Below, in pieces: positions 1-28,161 of a stretch of 64,000 bases of DNA (the stretch's first letter is position 1; each line of letters begins with the position of its first letter). Both the position numbers and the translations under genes were made by a program. The stretch is taken from assembly GCF_905147365.1 (NCBI RefSeq), contig NC_056417.1, forward strand, positions 14,406,501 to 14,470,500, in the 5' to 3' direction. The notes under the pieces are model-generated. The model was not told the DNA's origin, did no database searches, and was given only the letters and a program-made list of their open reading frames with translations. The DNA comes from Aricia agestis. Taxonomy: Eukaryota > Arthropoda > Insecta > Lepidoptera > Lycaenidae.

Positions 1-600
1 TCGAATTACGACGCCCTCTATAGTTTCTGCACGGTCCCTATTATACGGTCAATATTATCACCGTCATTCAGTACTCTCTATTTAATATTGTATTATCTAT
101 AATCTATGGTCAGTACACAGGTGAAATCGCTAGAGGAAGGTCGTCTCGTACGTTTTTTTTTTTATAAGAGAAAAGCAGCAAAAGCAATAATACTCACATG
201 CGCGAACTAGAAACTAAACGCATGCAAAACAAGACGGATTATTGTTTATTATTATTATCTATCTTATATTATATTTAAACATCTTTCGGATTCCATGAAA
301 ATGGGCATGTTTCTTACAAAAGAATAAACTACTTGAAGTCATCAGGCTCTAATAATTGTTATAAGAATTATTCCTTATCTCATTATTAAGTATGTTTATT
401 ATTAAAATTATATTTATGAATTCTGATGTATTTTTGTACTGATTTGACATTTGTCAGTTTGACAGTTTTGACAATTCATTTGCTGAATTGATTGAGAGGA
501 ATTGCCAAATGTGACCATTTTAGCCCCGCAGATTTCTTGCATTTCAAAGTGTATATACCATAGATAGTGATTATATTCTCTTTAGTATATACATAATCTG
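1..600. other. AT-rich intergenic DNA, no gene seen
   Basis: No coding region can be supported here. The only structure noticed is a cluster of TGACA/TGTCA words at about 440-475, a pattern that recurs next to gene starts elsewhere in the window. Confidence 0.5.
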
Positions 601-708
601 TGGTGGAAGCCACGCCCCCCCAGTATCGCGTGGATTTCAAGAATTTTTAAAATCTCTGTATCTGTAAATATCTGTAAATATTGATGATTCTGCGATTCGG
701 CCGCTTAA

Positions 709-748
709 ACCATCAATATTATCACGGAATCGTGATAATATTGATGGT
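709..748. repeat. Short palindrome, first of a local hairpin family
   Basis: Two 18-bp arms, ACCATCAATATTATCACG and its exact reverse complement, are separated by GAAT. Related half or whole copies follow at about 1132-1160, 1199-1246 and 1303-1382. Those copies extend outward to a GGCAGGTATTACACGCATC-like arm, so the full unit would be a hairpin of about 65 bp. Confidence 0.8.
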
Positions 749-888
749 GTAATCTGCGCTAATGCCCACAGATTAATATATGTAGCAAGCGCCAAGCTAC
801 GAATGCCTCTCGATTCTCGAAAGTCGAAGTCTCGAATACCGGGGTGTAGGGTTGCCACTTGCCAGGCGTCCGGATTAAGCCGGATTAT

Positions 889-1020
889 GGGCGTTTGTGC
901 ACTACACGGAATTTTACCATCCGGCGCGGCGCGGCATCTCGATTTCCTACCTTATTTATATGGCAAACTTGAAAGTTATGAACGCCGGACGGTAAAATTC
1001 CGTGTAGTGCACAAACGCCC
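889..1020. mobile_element. 132-bp MITE with 38-bp terminal inverted repeats
   Basis: The left arm (889-926, starting GGGCGTTTGTGCACTACACG) is matched by the reverse complement at 983-1020 with one mismatch. There is no coding capacity, so this is a non-autonomous DNA transposon or foldback element. I could not settle a target-site duplication. Confidence 0.75.
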
Positions 1021-1129
1021 TTAGTCAGGCTTTTTGCTTGCGTGTCCGGCCAAAATCAAAGGGAGTCCGGTGGAGTCCGGCCTTTGTAGAGCCTCAAAAC
1101 ACAAATTGAAAAAAGGGATGACAACGGCA

Positions 1130-1385
1130 GGTATTACACGCATCAATATTATCATGATTCTAGTATCCTGTATCACGAATCACGATTCACACTATTGGCA
1201 GGTATTACACGCACTTATATTATCACGATTCCGTGATAATATTGACGCAGTAGTAGTTAGTATCGTACGTCTTGTGATTCGCGTGATTTGCGCGTGATAC
1301 TAGAATCATGATAATATTGATGCGTATGATATGCCCATATTATCACGGAATCGTGATAATATTGATGCGTGTAATACCTGCCAGT
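1130..1385. repeat. Cluster of degenerate hairpin units
   Basis: Three further copies of the 709-748 palindrome occur here, partly flanked by GGCAGGTATTACACGC or its complement. The copies differ by point changes, such as ATCATG for ATCACG, so they are not one recent duplication. Confidence 0.65.
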
Positions 1386-1403
1386 ACGATGTTGCGCCCA
1401 CAT

Positions 1404-1460
1404 TTTAATTTCTTCACTTTTTTGACAGACGAAGTCCGTCAAGAAAGTGAAGAAATTAAA
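1404..1460. repeat. Inverted repeat, 23-bp arms
   Basis: Arms at 1404-1426 and 1438-1460 are near reverse complements around the core GTCAAGAAAGTGAAGAAATT. The same word recurs at 1515-1545, 2243-2270 and 46553-46575, so it marks the end of a dispersed element family. Confidence 0.65.
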
Positions 1461-1552
1461 AAGTGGCAACATCGTAGTGACATCCCTTTTATCTTAGATT
1501 GATTTGAAAGAGATGACACTACGATGTTGCCACTTTTCAATTTCTTGTCAGA

Positions 1553-1800
1553 ATACCTGGAGTTCTGCCAGGAATGTGAAAGGGTGATGTTGTGTTTTTG
1601 TATTATTTTCCTAAAATTGTGTCAACTGGGTTTTTAATGTGTAATATTGGTAGGATATTAATCATTAGGTATTTGTTATCGTGCACAAGTGTAGGAAAGT
1701 GATGCAATATCCAGAATCGTGCTATTTTGTTCCCTCCAAAACTCCATCGAAAGTTTCAGTAAGGCGTCTAATACTTTACTGAATCAACCGACTTGACTTG
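1553..1800 (+). repeat. Dispersed repeat, inverted partner at 52.5-52.75 kb
   Basis: About 250 bp here match the reverse complement of 52497-52753, including the words for CTCCATCGAAAGTTTCAGTA and ACCAATATTACACATTAAAA. No ORF. Family unknown. Confidence 0.7.
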
Positions 1801-1852
1801 ACTTGACTGTATGTAATAGTGTATTGACTTTTACATAAGACTTTTAACGATG

Positions 1853-1950
1853 CTGTTTTCCCGCCATAATTTACTCAAAACTGGCCATGGTTATATAGCT
1901 GAAGTGCCATAATAAGAAAAAAAATAAAAAAGAACGTACCTGACGTTTGA
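1853..1950 (+). repeat. Dispersed repeat, inverted partner at 50332-50412
   Basis: The segment containing CCCGCCATAATTTACTC and GGCCATGGTTATATAGCTGA matches the reverse complement of the sequence about 210 bp upstream of the RABGGTB start codon. Probably a short interspersed repeat. Confidence 0.6.
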
Positions 1951-1964
1951 CATTGACAGCCTTG

Positions 1965-2700
1965 ACAGTTGAAACCACTGACTTTTATAAGTGGATGCGG
2001 CATAATGGTCTCTACCAAATCAAAATACTGTGGCCGGTCCGCCATTTTATGTTGCGGTTCTACGAGGTACATAAACTGTCAAAGTGTCGTATTATAGGGA
2101 TGTCGAAATTGAAAGAAAATATCGATATATCGATACATCGATATTTGAAAAAATATCAATATCGGTCTCGATATATGGCAAAAAAATATCGATATATCGG
2201 TCAAATTTTTCGACCAATTTGCTTTTTTTAAATTAATTTATAGTCCGTCAAAAAAGTGAAGAAATTTAAAAAAGTGTGTCCTTGGATCGGTACGTTTATA
2301 ATTTTACTAAAATTTTTGTTATTTTACCGATGGCTTGACTTCACACATGTGCTAATTTAGTTAATAATTAGACAATAAATAAGATTTGTGATAGAATAGA
2401 ATATAGCATGGCTTGATTTTCGATATTTAATCAACATAGAAATTAGTAGATTTGACGTTTAGTGATGTACTTTTTTATCGAATTTAAAAAATATATGGTG
2501 AAGAATCTGATCATTTATTTAAGATTTTAACCTTAATAGCTCACTTATAACATCTTACTTATCGATATCCTCGACAAATATCAACCGAGTGTCCCATCAC
2601 TATAGACCGCCATGTTTAGTTCTTGGCAATATGGCGCCGGCCACACTTTTTTAGTTATGTCGCTTCCATCTGTTTCATCTGTTTCTTTACTCATTGGTTG
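1965..2700 (+). repeat. Promoter-proximal dispersed repeat, copy A
   Basis: This block is repeated in the same orientation at 46262-46735 plus 47440-47570; the second copy is split by a SINE and other DNA. Shared landmarks are GGCATAATGGTCTCTACCAA, CTGTGGCCGGTCCGCCATTT, a run of ATCGATATATCGAT words, and the end ACCGCCATGTTTAGTTCTTG followed by AATATGGCGCCGGCCAC. It contains GCCAT cores of the kind bound by YY1/Pho, which is motif resemblance only. Its right end is about 170 bp upstream of the APEH start codon. Confidence 0.75.
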
Positions 2701-2866
2701 AAACATTGACGTTGATTTATTTACATTTTACATACAAAACTTTGCAACTTTTGGGTCGTGAGCGCGTGAATCGTCAATCGTGACATTCGTGACTCGCACA
2801 AATTTTATCTAAATTCTAAAGCCAACTTACAATTATTGTGTATTAGTTGGCTCGAGGAAGCTCCTA

Positions 2867-21842
<18,976 letters not shown>

Positions 21843-21869
21843 TTAAAAAAAGACAAAAATAACTTTAAA

Positions 21870-21875
21870 AATAAA
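21870..21875 (+). promoter_or_regulatory. Candidate APEH polyadenylation signal
   Basis: AATAAA lies 28 bp after the stop codon. Others may exist downstream. Confidence 0.5.
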
Positions 21876-22145
21876 AAGTACAAAATGTAACTGAATAATT
21901 AAAAATGTGAATTAGGGAAAAGTTACCGGAATTTCGTGACATTACTAGACTGCCAAAGTTAAAATGAGACTGCCATTTATACTATTTTGTTTGTACTGAG
22001 AAACTAGAGTATTATATAAAGAAAATTATTTTACTATCAATAATTATATTGTTGTAACTTAACACATAAATATTTCATATTATGTTTTAAATAAAATTGC
22101 ATATAATCTACTTTTGTTTTTTTTTTTAGAATATACAGTGTGTTA

Positions 22146-22343
22146 GTGTAAAAACCGTTATCCTTGAAACCATGCTGGGAACTAAAAAAAAAGCCGTCTT
22201 CATACCCATACAAATTGCCGATCCGGGCATCCATATAGGTATGAAGACGCCATTTTTTTGAGTTCCCAGCATTGTTCTCATAGAAAAAGTTGTTCATTTT
22301 GACGGGCTCATTTGATGGTTTTAAGGATAACGGTGTTTACACG
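22146..22343. mobile_element. Inverted-repeat MITE
   Basis: GTGTAAAAACCGTTATCCTT at the left is complemented by AAGGATAACGGTGTTTACAC at the right. Internal arms (TGCTGGGAACT and AGTTCCCAGCA) and a central GTCTTCATACC..GGTATGAAGAC pair make it a long hairpin. Confidence 0.8.
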
Positions 22344-22373
22344 TGGTTTACACTAAAATCTTGACGTATTTAC

Positions 22374-22550
22374 TAAATGACGCCCGCAACTCCGTTGTTC
22401 CAAAATTTTTGCCCGAGAATTTTCCGGCACAAAAAGTATCCTATCCTTTCCCGGGACTCAAGGTAACTAGCAACCCAAGGTAAGGTAACCCAGCGAAATC
22501 GGTTCTGCGGTTTGGGCGTGTAGAGGTAGCATTTTATTAGTATGGATTAA
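22374..22550 (-). mobile_element. Helitron-like fragment
   Basis: GACGCCCGCAACTCCG at one end and TAGCATTTTATTAGTATGGA at the other resemble the element at 8308-8505. Diverged. Confidence 0.45.
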
Positions 22551-24130
22551 ATCCAGTTATACATTTCTTAAGCTTTTTGAAATAGGGTATACATAAAAAA
22601 ATATATCACAGCCGAACATAAAGAACCACCTCCTTTTTTTAAGTCGGTTAAATGGTACTTTACCGGAATTAAAAATAAATTCTATGAAAGTTGAACAGCT
22701 GACAGAGGGAATATAAATTACACGATAGAATAATAGCAGGTGCTGCGTCATCTGTTCCGCGCTTTGTTACCCCCGGGGCGCTCCCACAGTGTGCGATACG
22801 ATATCCGATATATCGGTACGATTTCAAGGACTCGATTATTCAGAAACTAGATCTAATTATAATTTTTGTATTTTTTTAAATCATTGTCTTTGGTATTATT
22901 TAGGGCTAAGGCTTTTTTGTAGCTTACCAATGGCTTAAAAGTATGTAGACTTTATTAAATATAGTTATACAAAAGACAAAATGTGTTACAGAAGTAATCT
23001 TGTCGCAACTAATTCAAGTCTTTGTTTAGTTTTTATTATTCGTAGTCTTTGTTCTATAAAATTATAGTATTATTATGACAAGATATTTTATAAATGCACT
23101 TAACGTTTACATTGACGACATTAGATTATTTTTTGGTCCGATATCGGATATCTTATCGTACTAGAGATCGCCCAATGGTCGAAATTCGACCTTACTTGCA
23201 ACGACATTAGGACTACTACCATAGACTTAATATATGTCGTAACTACTATCTATATTTTGTAAAAAATATTGACTTCATCATAGTTTTTTTCAATTCTTGT
23301 CTCTGGGACTCAGCTGATCTCAGACTGGCCGTTTAAGCATTGTCTAATAGTATCTAAAATTAAATAAAAAAAACAATAATCCATTTTCAATTTGTCAACT
23401 TGTTGTCAACAGACTTCAACTATAAATAAAAGAGTATAATTCGTATGTATAGCTTGTCACTCAAAAATGTGTCATTTTTCCTAGTAGTAGTGTCGTAGTG
23501 TGTGTAACGTTTTATTTGTTAAAAATCTACGAATAATAAAAACTAAGGAAACATAACTCCCATACTTCAACCGTTTTAAATTTGGCTCCTTTTCGAACAC
23601 TAAAATATGACAATTCAGATTTTCGCCAAGGTCGTATCCCAGGTAACGTATCATAATATTGCGCGCCGGACGACAGCCTGCGCGGTTATTGTCATTGTCA
23701 TAGTTATGAAACAAATAATTGTCAAAAGCGGATAGTATTATGCAGTATACACCAAGCACATGTACTATCACGAAGAAACGAGCACATTATTATTATTTTA
23801 AAATCAAACATTTTCCTCTGATACTTATGACATTGATAATAATTATGATATACATGTAATACCTACCTAATCATGAACAAACCTTGTACGACTCGGGCGA
23901 ATCTAAAACTTACCGAGCACCTAGAGAAGACGTTTTCAGATTACAAAAATCTATGTGCTAAATTATTACAGAATTGAAATTAAAAACTTGCGTAAATTTT
24001 GTATAACTCACAATTAATATAATATTTTAATAACAGTTAGCAGTTTTTTATTTTTGTTCATTTACAATATTAAAGGAAATACTTATTTGTTTTTGTGGAT
24101 TGAACGTAATTTTTCGATTTAAGATTTTGA
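22551..24130. other. Intergenic, no gene seen
   Basis: AT-rich sequence. Short open frames here show no recognisable domain or splice context. Degenerate GATATCCGATATATCGG-type words at about 22800 and 23140 are the only repeat noticed. Confidence 0.5.
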
Positions 24131-24428
24131 TACGTGGGAGAGCCATACTTCGGCACGAATGGGCCGGCTGGAGATATACCACGTTCTCACAGAAAACCGG
24201 CGTGAAACAGCGCTTGCGCTGTGTTTCGCCGAGTGAGTGAGTTTACCAGAGGCCCAATCCCCTACCCTATTCCCTTTGTCACCCTCCCCTATTACCCTAT
24301 TCCCTCTTAAAAGGCCGGCAACGCACCTGCAGCTCTTCTGATGCTGCGAGAGTCCATGGGCGACGGAAGTTGCTTTCCATCAGGTGACCCGTTTGCTCGT
24401 TTGCCCCTTATTTCATAAAAAAAAAAAA
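24131..24428 (+). mobile_element. Metulj-like SINE
   Basis: About 298 bp starting TACGTGGGAGAGCC, with the conserved AGGCCGGCAACGCACCTGCA and GCTTTCCATCAGGTGACCCG blocks and a poly-A end. Other copies lie at 46973-47289 (plus) and 55302-55632, 56059-56392, 57515-57858 and 59375-59475 (minus). The name is from recall of the lepidopteran family. Confidence 0.75.
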
Positions 24429-24649
24429 TTACATTATGTTTTTTTGTTTTGTTGTAAAAAATCCGTAGCATGAAATATGAGAATACCCATATCATCTTAT
24501 AACGCATTTAGTATAATGTCAGCCAGACTCCAAAATTTCGTTTATGATTAAATTTTTACATCTTGCATTTAACACTGTCCATGGCGACTTTGTAAAAATT
24601 TTGTAATTATATTATTTTTTGATTATTGCACTTTTAGAATAACAGTACC

Positions 24650-24875
24650 TGGATGACCGAGCTTTGCTCGGTATAGCAAACACTCATTGACTTCGTGTTA
24701 CTTAATAACGCCATCTGCTGGTTAGTTGCTAACAAAATAGTATTATTATTCGTCAATAGATGTCAGTAAGAGTCATATTTTTTAGTTTATCGATAAAACA
24801 CGAATAAAAAGACATTTTCTGAAAATGATTCCTAGCTAGATCGATTTATTGCCCCCGAAACCCCCTATATACTAA

Positions 24876-24960
<85 letters not shown>
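24650..24960 (-). mobile_element. Helitron-like fragment ending in (TA)n
   Basis: It shares CCGAGCTTTGCTCGGTA and CCTAGCTAGATCGATTTATT with the element at 4807-7715 and shows that element's TA site without a mariner. It continues into about 80 bp of (TA)n at 24880-24959. Confidence 0.6.
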
Positions 24961-24961
<1 letters not shown>

Positions 24962-27715
24962 CCACCCCGGAGTTGATATTGCGTCCTACATGGCGGTTTT
25001 TACCGATGATATTGCGTCCGACTGACTTGTTGCATCCTGTATACGGACGCAAGATTGACCATCTCTCAAATTCAGCCAGAAGTAGTGTTAAGGTTAGTAC
25101 AATGGCTGGGTGAAATATTGGCATGGACGTTGTTTTGTCACCGGAGTGCTTTTCGGCGTATTTATTAGTTCCGCTATTTGGCGCGCGAATTTTGGAGGTC
25201 GCTACTGTGCGCCGTATATCGGTGGCGTATATTCGATACTTTGTTTACGTATAACACGCCGATAATGTGGATTCCTGTATATTATAAAGTTTTTATCAAT
25301 TCTAATGTGTGATTTAATTACGTCCCACAAAACGACATCGTCCCAGAGGAGACGCGGGGGTGACAGAGGCGAGGGGGCGGAGTTCGCACGCGACATGCAA
25401 GGGCATGTTTTTGTTTATATTTTTTGCCGGCCAGCGCGGACGTAATGACGCTTGTGGTATAAATATTGTGTAGTGGGGCGAATATTTGAGAGAGACTAAA
25501 TTCATGTCTTCAAAGTTGGGTTCACAACGCCTTCGTAAATTTGATGTAACATTAGACATTTCAATGTCTAATTAACTTACAAAAATGCTGCTAAAACTAT
25601 TTGAAAGTAGAGTTAATATTTCAAAAGTTATTATAAAAAAAAGTACCAAATTATGAAATTTTTGCGTGTCGTTTCGATACTGCCGCTTACAATTTATTAT
25701 TTATAAAAAAAATGAGCTAGAAAGGATTAAAAATTTAATGTTAATTTGAAGATAAAGAAGAGAAGAATCCGATACCAACAAATAACACATCAACTTACAT
25801 TAAATAACTAAAAATTATATTTTTAAAATGTTCATAAAATTCGCGTCATTGTCCTGCGCATTGTTTGTTTTGAATGCCTTGCCGATATACTCAACGTGAC
25901 GGGTTGAAACCTATTTTGCGATAAAATCTGCTGGCTCACTTTATTGGATCGCAGTGCTTTGGTGTGGATAGAGGTCTTCGTTTTATGCTCTCTCTCTCTC
26001 TTTGAAATACGTTCTACAAAAATTTCCAAATAAGACGTCATTTACATTTCTCGACTGTGCCAACATTTGTCTGTTTTTCACTACTTTTTTTATACCAAGT
26101 TATAAAGGCCCGCAACATTTCTAAGTTCTTAATAATTTTCTTTATATCAATACTTAATTATAAACGAATTTAGTGAATTCCTCATTTTCCTGAACGTCTT
26201 TTTCCTGAATAGCCCTAAAAACATAATGACGATCATTCAGAATAATGATTAAATCTGTAACTGTATTTCAGGAAAACAGGAACAAATATATCGAATCGAT
26301 GCAATGTCGATATTACAATTAGGTAGTTATTTGACACATTTTCGAAAAATAGTAGTAGAATAGTAAGAAAAGTAGTAAAAATGTTATCTACACTTCAATA
26401 TTATAAAGCAGGAGAGGTCGTTTGTTTGTTTGAACGCGTTAATCTCAGGAACTACTAGTCCGATTTGAAAAATTCTTTCAGTGTTAGATAGCCCATTTAT
26501 CGAGGAAGGCTATAAGAAATATTTTATCACGCTAAGAATAATAGAAGTGAAGAAATAGAGGAAAATGTGGAAAAAACGGAGGGAAATTATTTGAAAGGGC
26601 TTATTTGAACGCGCTTATCTCAGGAACTACTGGTCCGATTTGAAAAATTCTTTCAGTGTTAGATTGTCGTGATTGATGTAGATCGTTTTTTTTAAAAGAA
26701 GTGATTTTAAAAACTATTTTAAAGACAAAATAAAATGGCCTTGGCCGTCGACCCATTTTGTAATACAAAAAAAAATGTTTTAATTGTTGTGCAACGACCA
26801 AGAATAATATCAATATTATTACAAATAATTTTGTTCTACCTATGAAACGAAAGAACATAAAATCGCTTTATAAATCTTCATTTTTCTGGTGCAGCATATT
26901 TATTTACAAATAAATATGCAATTTACGATCATTATCCTGACGTCCAGTGTCCTGTTTGTTGTTGAACTGTTTATATACTTACCTGTCTAAAAGTATTTTG
27001 GATCGATTGTATTAACTACTATGTCCCTACCTACATACCTACGTATATGATTTTCTTTGATAAGTACTTACCTATTGTATATTTTAAACAAAAGCCCATC
27101 AGTGAGTGAGTTTAGACTGCGAATTGGGTTGGGACTAATGTATTTTTAAATATCTATACTTACTAATATTGTAGAGACGAAATATTTAATCGTTTGCTTA
27201 TTACTATTTAACTTACGAGTTACGAGACTACTGAACCAATTTAAATAATTCTTTCGCTATTAGAAAGCCACGGTAATGAGAAAATAGCCCAAAGTGCATT
27301 GAAACTCAACGTCAAGTGGTTACCGGGTCATGGGCTAGGCTGTACACTGTACAGTGTTCTGAGATTTTTTTTTAATCTTGACTTTGTTCATTCATAAATC
27401 GACACCCTTGACAAGATTTATAGTAACTGTGATGGCATACTTATAATAATAATAATGTACTTTTATTCAGCTCGATAACATAAAAACCTTAATCTAGACA
27501 ATTACAACATGCAAATTATTTTATTTTCAATGGTTTTTTATATTAGAATGTTAAGATCGCAACCGGCAGCTTAGCTAGGTTACAGTATAACCTGTGTTAA
27601 AGCCACCGGACCCTTTCCCAACTACTGATCGCATATCGCTGATTTTACATTTCAGGCAATTAAAATTAGATTACAAATCAAATCAATGTTTAAAATTAAT
27701 CAAACTTGATACAAT
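24961..27715. other. Intergenic, no gene seen
   Basis: No credible coding frame. At 26400-26690 two adjacent copies of a CTCAGGAACTACTGGTCCGA repeat occur, related to the Helitron-like element at 54231-54580. A similar diverged piece is at 27160-27290. Confidence 0.5.
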
Positions 27716-27719
27716 AAAC

Positions 27720-27800
27720 GGGGGCGGTGGTTACTCGCGTCCGTAGGAATTACCTTTTACTACCCTACACGTGTCCCCCGGGTGGTGCTAAACGAGTAAC
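27720..27800 (+). ncRNA. Candidate HDV-like self-cleaving ribozyme at RTE 5' end
   Basis: GGGGG at 27720-27724 can pair with CCCCC at 27775-27779 (P1). GTTACTCG at 27730-27737 pairs perfectly with CGAGTAAC at 27793-27800 (P2). The P2 return strand is preceded by CTAA, matching the C-N-R-A catalytic joint. A GTAGG..CCTAC stem could extend loop 3 and CGT/ACG could form P3. Such ribozymes are known at the 5' ends of RTE-type elements. A weakness is that P1 shows 5 clear pairs rather than about 7. Confidence 0.42.
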
Positions 27801-28161
27801 AACGCCGAGTCTCAGGCGGCGGATATGATAACCTGACTCCTAGGCAGTAGTGGCCTTGAGGACTAAATACCCTCAAAAAGTCTAGCGCGGAAAGCAACGG
27901 GAAACTACCGCGACTATAATCCCAAGAAAACCACCATGATTAAGAACGCCACCAGAGATAATATGATGTCATGCGACCCGACTAACGCTCGGCGCCAGCT
28001 TGGTTCCGGGCCGACTGGTGTGAAATTGGCTACCGGCTGCAGTTGGAAACATAACATCTTACTCTAGCAAACTAACACCCAAGGGAAGGGCAATAACAAT
28101 AGGAACCTGGAATGTCCGTGGACTTTTAAGGCCAGGAAAAATCGAAGTTGTTGAAGCGGAG

